Source: Helicoverpa zea (Eukaryota > Arthropoda > Insecta > Lepidoptera > Noctuidae). From it: DNA of 64,000 bases. A model generated the notes under the pieces. That model saw nothing but the letters and a program-made list of their open reading frames with translations. It was not told the origin of the DNA and did no database searches. Positions 1-9,669 of the stretch are shown here, in pieces (positions within the stretch are counted from its first letter, which is position 1; each line of letters opens with the position of its first letter). A program made the translations under genes and the position numbers. The stretch spans positions 10,788,001-10,852,000 of the forward strand of contig NC_061461.1 in the NCBI RefSeq assembly GCF_022581195.2, written 5' to 3'.

Positions 1-833
1 ATATTTTAAATTTTGTTTTAAGCATAAATATTACCTTAACTTATTTATAAATCACACTGTTGATACATATTTTCCCAAGAAATTATGCTCCTACAACCTT
101 GACACATTTTTTAAGGAAAACTTTTTTAAGAGCACTTTTTATATCTATTAGTTTAAGCAACTTTGCCAGTGTAGCTTGACATTTTAAAATTATGATACTC
201 TGTCTTCTATTGTACTATGTAGGAGGAAATAAAGCATCTAAGTAGGGTCAGCTTATAGTGGGCAATATAAATGTAGGACAAGAAAATACAATGATCCATT
301 TTGGAAACGTGACCGCGTCTGTTAATATGGAACCTACACACAAGTGTACCGAAGATAAATAAAGAGGGTAATATGGAATGGGTCCATTTTCTTCTTTTAC
401 TGTTGTAAAATTGCTTGCAAAATAGTACAGTAAATATATAGCCACTAATAACGGGACTTACGAGGATAAATTATAATTCTATCCAACTCGTAACATAAAT
501 TCCAACAATAAATTAGGTTACTGTAAAATGGGTTTCCATTCCATGTAAATTTCCATCGTTTAACCTTTTAATTTTATGCTTGATCCTGTAAAGGTACTTA
601 CTGGAGTTGTGAGTTGGTTTGAAAGAGTTACCTTGGCCTGGAACAAAAAATGGGTCTAGAATGAACATAGCTAGGTTTAATTTAGTAAGATTTTAACATT
701 CTCTTTCACTGCACCAACGGTGGGGGGGGGGGGGGGGTAATTTCATAATTTCTCATCTACCAAAGAACAAGTTTCTATACTTATTTTGTCTTAAGCACAA
801 GAGCCGAGCCGTCCAAATTCTACAGCCATATAT
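1..833. other. AT-rich non-coding stretch
   Basis: No reading frame here has the length or composition of a gene, and no repeat family is recognised except the G tract listed separately. Short frames in this stretch are closed by frequent stops in AT-rich DNA. Confidence 0.6.
722..737 (+). repeat. Poly-G tract (G16)
   Basis: Uninterrupted run of 16 G in otherwise AT-rich sequence. Such tracts are slippage-prone in replication and sequencing, so the exact length is uncertain. Four-strand G structures are possible in principle, but nothing nearby suggests a function. Confidence 0.9.
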
Positions 834-1064
834 TTGCGACGCGGCAGCAAAGCCCCACCTAATATTTTATGCAAAGACGGGCCCGTCTACCACCGTGACA
901 GACTTCTGTTGTTTGCACAGGAGAGATCAAAAAGGGAATTGGCTCTAAATCCTCGCTACCGTGTTCTGAATAACAAACTAATTTATCTGCCGTTCGACGT
1001 AAATTTTAATACAAATTTTGCCTGTCCCTACAATTTTGTAGATATTTTTTTTAACAGGGCGTAA
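834..1064 (+). other. Possible coding fragment, unrecognised
   Basis: An open frame of about 76 codons ends at a TAA. Its first codon is TTG, not ATG, so if coding it is an internal piece of something larger. The peptide is basic and contains the stretch KDGPVYHRDRLLLFAQERSK followed by RELALNPRYRVLNN. This segment is richer in G+C than its surroundings and has a charged, helical look, which fits a fragment of a retrotransposon ORF1 or an old exon. I do not recognise the family. A pyrimidine tract and CAG follow the stop, but no convincing exon structure is seen. Confidence 0.2.
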
Positions 1065-3842
1065 TATTTTTTTTTTGTTTACCAGGTTTTGAGGTTCAGC
1101 CGGCTTTGTTTGTAGGATTTATCTTATGATGGGTCTGTACGACCTTTTTGATGTAAGTACTTAAGTCTCTTTGAGATTGAATATTCAGGGAGTCGTGAGA
1201 CGTTTGTATTTAAAGAAAACATGTTAGTGTACCTATCTCTTCTCGTATGACAAATGTTGTTTGAGAAAATAGCCTACTTTTTGCTTTACATTCATACAAT
1301 ATGCTATAAAACAGATGTTAGTGAAATAGGTATAGGTATATTTTATTCAATCGTTCTACAATCGACCCTGAAACCAACCACAAAACAAAAACGAGTAGCT
1401 ACTAATGTATGGCAACTATTTCTACCACTAAAGATTATAAAGACAGTAATCAGTCTTACTCCGTATAGACTCGATTTATTCAATCGTTAAACTCCGAGAC
1501 CTGTAATTCCAATGCGTAACTCTTGCTTCAGTAATTCACCTCAGTGAAAGATCAATCTATTTGCTTTTGGCACACAACACGCAAGCAAACTCACCTACAT
1601 ACGTATTTGTAAACACAGGTATAGCTACGAACTAGAATAGTTATCTAACCACTAAATGCAGTGGCGAACCACTGCCTTGCGGTATCCAGTGATTTATACA
1701 CCTCTGAACTAAAACTTATAGCTACGACTACGCTTTGCAGACCGTAAAAAATGTGCTCGACTCTGATTTTATGACGATTCTAGAATAGAGATTTGTGTTC
1801 AAGTTCTTAGTATCGAGTACCACAGCAGTTTGAGTAGGAATGTGGATGATAGCTATAAAAGTGCACGAAAATAAAGCAAGTCATGGATTTTGTGAAAGTC
1901 AATATTGTTAGAAGGGGAGTAAATACTGAGAATTTTCTAGAATGAAAACAGAAGAGCTTGCACCGGGATTTTTGTTATAAAATTGAGGAAGGTATTCCAA
2001 AACTCTGAATGCCGTAAACCATGCACGCACGAGGTAGCCCGGCTTGTAGAAAAAAGTGTCATTAGAAACTTCAGAAGCAGTTTTTTAATCTTGTATATAA
2101 TGTCTTTATGGAAAACATCCCATTAAATTCCATGACTGAGTCACAAGACGTTTCAAATGAAACATCACACTAATACCACGAACAATGTGCCTGAGCAAAA
2201 AATATCCTCTCGCTAAAAATACCTCGCACGAAAATTCCCCTAGTCTTCCAAACGGTCCCCCAGAATATCCTTTTAGCAGATCAGCAGGAAACTAACACAA
2301 TATTATATTTTAATTCGATCTAGCGTTATTGAATTCCTTCAAAGGAAATTCCTAGGAGCAATAAAGGCATTCCTTGGCGCAATGCCATTCTTAGGGTACC
2401 GGCGCGCAGTCTACGTCCCCACTCCGTAGATTTTTATTTTTTAACCACCCGCATTTTATAGTATGAAGCTACTAGTTTTAAACTCCCTATTTTTCAAATA
2501 TTTGCTTTAGTCAATTTTGTAGTTTATAATGCAGTGGAGGACAGTTTGTTAAGCGTTTCAGTCGAGAATTCCAAAATGTGAATAATGTGAAATGAAAATA
2601 ATTTTCTGAGACCGAACTGTTTGCGACTTTTAATGTGTGGTGTATAATATATTTAAAAAGATCAAAAGATTACGGAAGATTTTTCGATACATATTTTTGT
2701 TTCGACAAATTCCTCTTTCCCGAAATGAAAATCCACATTCATAAAGTAATAACATCAGAAAATCTCCATTAACCCGAATGAGAGAATTCTGATACGACGA
2801 GTGTGACGTACGTTGTCGAACAGGGCTGTGAACACGGGAGCCATCTGCATAATTAAATTGAATTTACATCAAGACTCTATTCACAGGGACCTGCCTACTT
2901 ATGTACAGGACAATTAGAACCTTTTAACATAAGCCCGCTTGCATTTAGCGCGGTTGGTGAAAATTTTCAGCGTAATGGAATTTTGGCTTAGAGTTGTTCG
3001 TCTCTCTTTGTGTTTTCATGGTGTTGAACATTGAAATAAAGGATAACTTAAAAGGAGTATTCTGAAGGGGGGTTATTTTTATCGAATATTTACTTCTTTT
3101 TGCTTTAAGTAGAACTGCACCTAAGGGTTCTTTCTTTTACTGCTAACAACGGTTAACAACGGTTGTTCATCTAGGAGTAAGATCGGTTGTAAATAATCTA
3201 GAAAAATACCTGTAGAGAATAATGTCAGTCGTAACTAAATTATACATAGTTTAATCTTTTAGGTGTATCAATTAATTTTACCAACACTAGCACTTATGAA
3301 ATCAGGAGACCTGAACTACAATTTCCAAATCAAATACTCAACACATCAAAAACAACTTCGAAAACAAATACTATCTTGATGCCCAGTCACATGTTTAGGC
3401 AATAATTTATTCTTAGGTCACAGGCCACATTTAGCACCCAATAAATTTATCCTTTGTCAAATAAAGCCGATGGGAACTAGATATATGAGGGACGCTAGTT
3501 AGACGCTTACCTTGGCGTTTTGTTACTCAAATTATTGGTGGCATCGAAGGTTTTTTGCCGGTAACTTTATTAACTGTTTCATATTAGTATGTAAAAATAT
3601 ATTATTCTGTTTTTGAGGAAATATGTGGTAGTTGGGATTGTGTTTCTTTCTAGCAGGATAAAGAAAGGTAAAACCTTACCTTACTCATATTTTTTTTATA
3701 ATATCCATACACTTTGATGAATTCGTAATGGTTCTGCTAAAAGTCCAGTAAAATTCACTGATCACGATATGAACCTGTGATCAATCTACGTATAATAAAA
3801 TAAAACATAAATTGAAAATTGAAATAAGTTAAGTTATAATAT
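1065..3842. other. Anonymous non-coding stretch
   Basis: About 2.8 kb of AT-rich sequence with no supported gene. The only small structure noticed is an imperfect repeat of AACAACGGTT near 3145-3165. No SINE heads, terminal inverted repeats or long frames are visible. Confidence 0.55.
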
Positions 3843-3848
3843 TTTATT
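3843..3848 (-). promoter_or_regulatory. AATAAA polyadenylation signal downstream of the RT frame
   Basis: Reading on the minus strand, AATAAA lies about 70 nt after the stop codon of the reverse-transcriptase frame. The 3' sequence is short and AT-rich. No long poly(A) tract marks the 3' end of the element, so the true end is not fixed. Confidence 0.4.
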
Positions 3849-3915
3849 CAAATATTTACATAATATTTACATTAATTTTAAAAATTAAAAATAAACTTAT
3901 ATATACAACTTAAAA

Positions 3916-6285
3916 CTAATACATAGCATCAAAAAATTGCTCCTCATCGCTGTCACCGGGTAATGTACCCAGAAGGCTGGCAGCATTGCCACGTTGGATG
4001 GCAATGCTCAACCTCTGTGCGAAATAAAAGCCAGCCCTTGGGTCACGAGAAGTGTCAACAAGGCGCTTAGAAATTTCCTTTGCAAGCGCGTGAGCACTCG
4101 GACCCCACGGCCCGAGAGTTTCAACCCCAAACGGCTCAAACATGTAATTCCCGATAAGGCTACTATATTTGCGCCGTTTGAGGTCTTCTGCTTGTGAAGC
4201 GGCGGAGCCGACACAACACGCAGTTCTAGGAAGATGGGATGGCGCAAGAGTGTCGACGCAGGTCGCGTCCCACACTAAAGTCCTACCCATCTTCCACGGA
4301 AATAGCGACATGCCGTCTGGTCTCTTGCCATCGTCGCGTGCCAAACCATTTGGTTCAAGTACGGCTGGCACGCCGACGGCAACAAGAGCCCGACGGATCA
4401 CGTCGTTGATATTCGCATGTCGTGGTATGCGGCCCGCACTCCGGCTGCACGACAGGCCGTGGTGACCGAGGCTGTTGACAGCTTCCCCGCAGTGGCAGCG
4501 GTGAGGAGTGCAGCATGAAGCACCCAGACGCAGGCAGACAGCGAGTCTGAAAGTGGTGTCGTCAAACATGGTGCCTATGTTTGCCGACGGAAATGCGTGA
4601 AGCCAAAGACCTGACTCCCATTCACCCACAGCCAGTAGGCGTGCTCGCTCCGCAGAAGTAATTGACGTATCAATGAGATTTTTCCGTATTACTCTGCAGA
4701 GCGGCTCATCCCACTGTCTCTGGGAGGATGGGTTGGCGGGTAGATCGGTATTCGGGCATGTGACTTTCCAGGCATTAATAGCCTCCGCCAGGCATGGCAC
4801 CTCAAAATTGATCAGTGTAATAGGTAGGATTTTCCTGATCAATTTGTCAGTGCCATGGACGGAGGAAATAAATGCCGGTAAACTAATACTGGAAATTTTG
4901 CGGACGCCAAGCCCTCCCATACGGATGGGAAGTGTAGCTTGAGACCAAGCTTTGTCGTCCAAGGCCACATTTAAAATTGATGAAAGTGTGTGTCGAATTA
5001 TTTTATCAATTTGATCCAAAAGGTTGATGTGCTTCCATAAATGAGAAGCACGCAAGATGTAGGTTAATTTGGGGCCAAAGCAGCAGTATCGTAGGATGGT
5101 GATGGCTGAATGTATATTAATTTTGAATAACCTTTCCGAAATATCATTGAAATTTTGAATTTTGTTCTCAATAAAATCCGAAAATGACTCTTCTAGTACT
5201 GGTGACCCCAGGAGGCAAAGAGAACTTTTGTCTATTATTTTTATGCCATCGGCTACTGCGTTAAAATTTTGGAGTGTCGTCTGTCTGTCGGTTGTGTCAG
5301 ATATAAATAGTTCGCATTTGGAAATGTTTAGGTCAGGGCCAATGTTATGGAGTTTGTCTCTTAGGAAAATGAAATCATTAAGTACGGTATCTCTGTTGCC
5401 TCCCAGGGTCCCATCGTCGAGATACCAGACGTTAAATTCAGAATTTAGTTGCCGAATTATTGGGTTAATTGCCAAACTAAAGATCACAGGCCCGAGGGGA
5501 TCACCTTGTTGACAGCCAACAGCGGATTCTAATAGGTTGTCCCGATAAAGTAATTTGGTTGGATGTCTGTAGCACTGCCAGAGGAAACTAAAAATTTGGG
5601 GTATTTCTTTTTTGGCTTCTGCCAGCAAGGTGTCCCTGTTCACCGAGTTGAATGCGTTCTTAATGTCAACCTTCAAGATGACATCTCCGTTCCCATAATT
5701 TAGGTAGGTCGACAGGGCGTGTACGGCAGCCTCGCAGCACCCTTTCGAGCCATAACCTAGCTGCAGGGGCTGAAATTTTTCCGAAACGTCCTCACTATAA
5801 AATTTACAGCAGATTTTGGCTGCCATACGACGATAAGTGGTCCCCACGGCAATTGGACGAATACCGCCATCCTTCTTGCGCAAAGCACAGAGGTTTGCTC
5901 CATACAAAACGTCTATGACGGTTTCGTCCACCTTGCCGGAGAGCATAAGGTTGGTCAGGGCCGTAAGCTCCTTCAAGAGCGACTCACCTGCTTCCCCGGC
6001 GCTTGGGCAGGTGAGATCCTTCAGGTGTTGCGGACTCAAGCCGTCGAGGCCGCCTGCGGAGCCGCTCCTGAAGGAGCCTATGGCTGTGACCAGGTGTCGA
6101 CCTGAAATTGTGAGGGTATGTGCGTCTGAATCAGGAGGGTCGGGAAAAGAGAGGCCATCTGCTGGGGCTGGGTGTTTACTCTCCAGAGCGGAGAGCGTGT
6201 CTGGAGAACACGGAGCCACCACATCACTGCTAAAGAGAATTCTAGCAGCCCCCCGAATGTCACCCTCGCCTAGCTTTGATTCCAC
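3916..6285 (-). CDS. Non-LTR retrotransposon reverse transcriptase with restriction-like endonuclease
   Basis: Long undamaged frame (789 codons from the position given). It would copy element RNA into DNA at a nicked target. Residues counted from this boundary: reverse transcriptase about 75-380, with motif A VDIKNAFNSVN (206-216), motif B QQGDPLGPVIF (259-269) and active site WYLDDGT (287-293); thumb GGLGVRK near 457; CCHC knuckle CHCG...GHHGLSC (597-613); then KRPDG (654-658) and LVWDAT (670-675), the PD...D pattern of restriction-like endonucleases. RT, CCHC knuckle and endonuclease in this order are known from R2/CRE/NeSL-type elements; the exact clade is not assigned. The active site is YLDD, not the ADD usual in R2. 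The first codon here is GTG; the frame stays open upstream without an ATG, through a transposon terminus at 6341 to a TAA near 6514, so the true N-terminus is unknown. Codon use is more GC-rich than the surroundings. A domesticated gene is an alternative. Confidence 0.85.
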   Translation of the reverse strand: MESKLGEGDIRGAARILFSSDVVAPCSPDTLSALESKHPAPADGLSFPDPPDSDAHTLTISGRHLVTAIGSFRSGSAGGLDGLSPQHLKDLTCPSAGEAGESLLKELTALTNLMLSGKVDETVIDVLYGANLCALRKKDGGIRPIAVGTTYRRMAAKICCKFYSEDVSEKFQPLQLGYGSKGCCEAAVHALSTYLNYGNGDVILKVDIKNAFNSVNRDTLLAEAKKEIPQIFSFLWQCYRHPTKLLYRDNLLESAVGCQQGDPLGPVIFSLAINPIIRQLNSEFNVWYLDDGTLGGNRDTVLNDFIFLRDKLHNIGPDLNISKCELFISDTTDRQTTLQNFNAVADGIKIIDKSSLCLLGSPVLEESFSDFIENKIQNFNDISERLFKINIHSAITILRYCCFGPKLTYILRASHLWKHINLLDQIDKIIRHTLSSILNVALDDKAWSQATLPIRMGGLGVRKISSISLPAFISSVHGTDKLIRKILPITLINFEVPCLAEAINAWKVTCPNTDLPANPSSQRQWDEPLCRVIRKNLIDTSITSAERARLLAVGEWESGLWLHAFPSANIGTMFDDTTFRLAVCLRLGASCCTPHRCHCGEAVNSLGHHGLSCSRSAGRIPRHANINDVIRRALVAVGVPAVLEPNGLARDDGKRPDGMSLFPWKMGRTLVWDATCVDTLAPSHLPRTACCVGSAASQAEDLKRRKYSSLIGNYMFEPFGVETLGPWGPSAHALAKEISKRLVDTSRDPRAGFYFAQRLSIAIQRGNAASLLGTLPGDSDEEQFFDAMY

Positions 6286-6831
6286 TAGGCGGGGTATATT
6301 AGAAATTCTTTGGGTCGGTAATTTGGTATCGATCTTTGGTAGGGTAAACTCACCAGTAACTGGCCACTTAAGGACAGCGAGTTGTTCTTTTAAGTGCCAT
6401 GGAGAAATGTGTCCAGAAATTAATATTCTTGTATCAACTTTAGTTAAAGCAAGTATCCATTTATCGTTATTAGTGAGTAAAAATGAAACAACATAGAATT
6501 ATGTAGTAATATTTTAACAGAATGAAAAAGTAGTATTTTTTAGTAGTAACTGGCCATTTAAAATTAGATATTAGCCACCATAATACCAATAACTGGCCAT
6601 GCAAAAATAATATTTAAAATCAATTAAAATATATAGAATAAAGCAACTATATTAGAAATTAAAAACTTAAAAAACATAATAAAACAAATTCTAACAAGGT
6701 GGTTCTTAATTCGTAAAAAAAAACTACAACTTAGCTTAATTTAATGAGATCAGTATACCACAGTTCGTTTGCACTTAAATCATAGTATGGTAACGAGGAA
6801 CTTATCATTTGTAGTTATTGACGTGCTTAAA

Positions 6832-7219
6832 TTAATTAATTACATCATCATCATCATCATCAGATGTAGAGTAATCTCTCTCTTTGTAACAATTATGGCA
6901 CAAAAAAGAATCACATTCAGCCTCAGGAATATGAATCCTGTGAGACAATGGTATTCTCATGAAATTGTTTGTTACAGAGCCTACATAGGATCACCCTTCT
7001 TGTTATTAGATTCAAACAATAGTCACAACAAGTAACACATCGGTTTTTCTTATTTTTCAACAGTTTCTTGGACTCGTCTTGACTATTTATAATTTTGTTA
7101 GTAGCAGTCTTTTTTGTTTTATACTTTAGTTTTTTATTTGGTACATCATTCTCTTTTTGACTTTTTTTCTCTTCTCGTAATCTCTTCCTTTCTTCTTTTG
7201 CGGCATCTTCTTGCTTTTT
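6832..7219 (-). pseudogene. Transposase C-terminal remnant with PHD-like zinc finger
   Basis: On the minus strand one frame runs 98 codons from 7219 to a stop at 6923. It begins with a charged helical region (KEERKRLREEKKSQKE) and continues to cysteine pairs CDYC and CRLC followed by NKQFHE. A +1 shift just before the stop gives a second frame with EC...CHNCYKERDY and an acidic serine/aspartate tail, ending in TAA at 6832-6834. Together the ligands follow the C4HC3 spacing of a PHD finger. Long charged coiled tails with a terminal cysteine finger occur in some pogo/Tigger-like transposases. An additional frameshift near 7220 separates it from upstream frame QYVDKIREKQLKK. The DDE catalytic domain is missing. 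Confidence 0.55.
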
Positions 7220-7345
7220 TTAATTGTTTTTCTCTTATCTTGTCAACATATTGATTGGATGTTTCGCTCAATTTGGCGCTTTCGTTGTCGTTTGGGAAAA
7301 TCGGGCAACTTTTGTTTCAGGTATTCAGGTATTTTGTTTCAGGTA

Positions 7346-7793
7346 GGGGAAAATTTACAAGAGTATTGTCAGACCTGCTGTCTTGTATGGATCAGAGTGC
7401 TGGCCCACAAAAGCGACGAATGAAAGACAATTGCATGCGGCAGAGATGAGAATGTTAAGAGGTACATATGTGTGGTGTTACGCAAATGGATAGAGTGAGG
7501 AATGAGTATATAAGAGGAAGTTTGAAAGTAGCGCCGGTATCAGAAAAACTGCGTGGAAACCGGCTGTCATGGTATGGGCATGTGATGCGGAGGAATGAGA
7601 ATCATGTTGTGAGGAACATGATGAGTATGAATGTGGACGGATATAGTGGAAAAGGAAGACCAAAGAAACGATGGATGGATTGTGTGAAAGTAGAAAGAAT
7701 GTTACTTGTGAGATGACGGCAGATAGAAGAGTATGGAAGGAGAAAACATGCTGCGCCAACCCCAAATAAAATTGGGATAAGGGCAGGATTATG
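7346..7793 (+). mobile_element. RTE-type LINE, 5'-truncated 3' end
   Basis: The insert carries the terminal part of an RTE-clade reverse-transcriptase protein: first frame SIVRPAVLYGSECWPTKATN, then after a frameshift near 7462 CGVTQMDRVRNEYIRGSLKV, RLSWYGHVMRRNE and GRPKKRWMDCVK, a signature of RTE-like elements in insects. The 3' end AATTGGGATAAGGGCAGGATTATG is the usual terminus preceding a short ATG-type tail (here a single degenerate unit). A perfect 15-bp target duplication ATTTTGTTTCAGGTA flanks it (7331-7345 and 7794-7808). It disrupts the pogo-like transposase remnant and is therefore younger than that element. Confidence 0.85.
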
Positions 7794-7845
7794 ATTTTGT
7801 TTCAGGTATTCCGAGAAAGGTATATTTGAGACAACAGAAATTGTT

Positions 7846-7935
7846 TTATTTGGATTGGATACCTTCATTGTTTTCAATAAATTTGATAGCATTTTCTATT
7901 GCCTCTTTAGAGTATTGGCGTTTTTTTAAAGACAT
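7846..7935 (-). pseudogene. Transposase N-terminal remnant (helix-turn-helix start)
   Basis: A minus-strand ATG at 7935 opens a 29-codon frame that begins MSLKKRQYSKEAIENAIKFI and stops at 7846. The wording (basic start, then YSKEAIENAIKFIENNEG) resembles the first helix of the pogo/Psq-type DNA-binding domain of Tc1/pogo transposases. A frameshift lets a neighbouring frame continue towards FLGIPETK, near where the expected GIP turn would be. It lies in the same orientation as the C-terminal remnant and about 620 bp upstream of it (170 bp without the RTE insert), far too short for an intact catalytic domain. Confidence 0.45.
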
Positions 7936-8581
7936 TTCAGAAAATCTGTCCAACAAAAAAAAATCCGTCAGTAACTGGCCATATAACTATCAGTAATTGG
8001 CCACCCATGCCAGTTACTGATAAACGTGTATATTTTTATCTGGATTTTTTTTACACGATAGTGTGCCTTATACTCATTCTAAATATGTTTATTTTTTCGT
8101 AAAATTCGGACATTAGCGTATAATTCAGTAACTGGCATGAGTGGCCAATAAATGAAAATACACAAAAATGAAAATCAATAACTGGCCACCCAACTAATCT
8201 CGCTTTATTATAGATACTGACAGAATAAAACCTTAAAAAACGATCGTTTACCATCTATACAATACCACAAACACAATCAACTCACGTTTACTACACGAAG
8301 TATTACAAAATTCACTTTTAAATTCAATCATTACCTTAAAAAAAATTTAAGGATTTACCGTTCACGTCGGAACTCGTACGCGTGCTGTCACAAAATGACC
8401 GATATTTTTGGCGCTAGTGTTCATAGAGGAAAAAACTGTCACTATAATGAAAGCTAGTTGAGTAGGTAATACTAAAAATAAATAATAGATGGCGTTCTAT
8501 GAGAATAGTTCTTAATTTATGCAGTCAAAGTGAATAGTGGCTAATAATTGAAAGTGGCCAGTTATACCTCGGTTTACCCTA

Positions 8582-9382
8582 GTTATAAAAGAAAAATAAA
8601 GTTGAACAGTTAACTACTGCAAAGTTCATTCAACTTTAACTTCAAGTACGTAATATTGTATTGTTAGTTTGTTTTGTCACGTACTGAACTAAAGTGCGAC
8701 TTGAAACTATACGTAATAACTAAATCGTTGTATTAAAGTGGAGTATTTTCTTCAAATGCAGTTACGATGCAGCTGGGAATGAACATTATTGTTACAAAAA
8801 ATTGCACCATATAACTTTGTGATTAAGTTTATATTTGATTGCTCATGGACATTACTGTATTTAATATTTACGTAGATTTAAAAGGAATTGTTAAGAAATT
8901 TCATTTCAAATAAATAATTAGTTAGTAAATAAAGCACCACGACCAAATCTTAACAGTCCAGCAAAACCATACTTTCAAAAACATTTGATTAAAATACCGA
9001 ACAAAAATAAAACATCCTGATTACTTATGTCACTGGCAAAGATAAAATTTCAAATTAGAAAGCAAAGAACTTTCAAAAAAAACTTCCATTATTCTATTTC
9101 TATCCTCAATTCCTATAAATAAATCATCAGAACAAGTCGGAACTGCGAGCTCAAGTCACAAAGTACACACAGCAAATTAATGAAACGTACAAAATTTTAA
9201 CACAGAAATGTAAAACTTGAACTTAATAATAAGTTAAGAAAACTTGGTCCCACTTCTGGCAAAGTTATGAAATATGAGCAGGTACAAGTAACGTGAGTAC
9301 AGGTAACCATGTCGCGAAAGACAACCAAGGAAGTAATTAACATTTTCATGATTTCATTTCATTATGTTCTGTTGCTGTTACA
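8582..9382. other. Anonymous non-coding stretch
   Basis: AT-rich sequence with no supported gene or repeat. If the TA transposon is removed, the minus-strand frame of the RT meets a TAA immediately in this flank, so the RT coding region does not continue here without splicing. Confidence 0.5.
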
Positions 9383-9669
9383 GCCTTTTTTTATCGGCCC
9401 ACTGCTGGGCTCAGGCCTCCTCTCACACAGAGAAGGATTGAGCATTAATCACCACGCTTGCTCAATTCGGGTTGGTGATTTCAGACTATATAGTCCAGGT
9501 TACCTCAAGATGTTTTCCTTCACCTTTTTATCAGCCATTGGTGTCTAAGGTATACTTAGAAAGTACATACAAATGTAGAAAAGTTGCATTGGTACTTGCC
9601 TGACCTGAAATCGAACCCACGCACTTAAAGTTGGGAGGTTGGTGCTTCACCCACGAGGTCACCACAACT
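9383..9669 (-). mobile_element. tRNA-derived lepidopteran SINE
   Basis: Reading the minus strand from 9669, a tRNA-like head contains an A-box-like TGACCTCGTGGGTGA and a B box GGGTTCGATTTCA. It is followed by a module ending near 9535 (TGTACTTTCTAAGTATACC), then the body that on the + strand reads ATCGGCCCACTGCTGGGCTC and GAGAAGGATTGAGC. RNA polymerase III would transcribe such an element and a LINE would mobilise it. Pieces of the same tail occur at 30905-30975 and 60280-60340. Confidence 0.7.

Larger units (their letters stand above)
6342..8579. mobile_element. TA-flanked DNA transposon with pogo-like transposase remnants
   Basis: Both ends read inward GGGTAAAC, then seven variable bases, then TAACTGGCCACTT; 15 bases precede the decamer at each end. 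TA flanks the element at 6340-6341 and 8580-8581, as in the Tc1/mariner/pogo superfamily. TAACTGGCCA recurs inside: 6357-6366, 6547-6556, 6590-6599, 7972-7981, 8179-8188 and inverted at 8555-8564, with variants at 7994-8003 (TAATTGGCCA) and 8129-8138. The copies cluster near the two ends, as expected for subterminal transposase binding sites. On the minus strand the ends of a transposase gene survive but the catalytic core is absent, so this copy is a deletion derivative. An RTE fragment sits inside. Family assignment to pogo is an inference from target site and gene architecture. Confidence 0.8.

Noticed and set aside
6285..6285. GTG as the translation start of the reverse transcriptase
   Set aside because: Nuclear genes rarely start at GTG and the frame remains open upstream, so the position marks only a convenient boundary.
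3994..6496. Several plus-strand frames of 70-220 codons opposite the RT
   Set aside because: All lie on the complement of the clear minus-strand reverse transcriptase and show no motifs of their own.
7468..7892. Two minus-strand frames of about 95 codons opposite the RTE fragment
   Set aside because: They are antisense to a recognisable RTE coding tail and have no family likeness.
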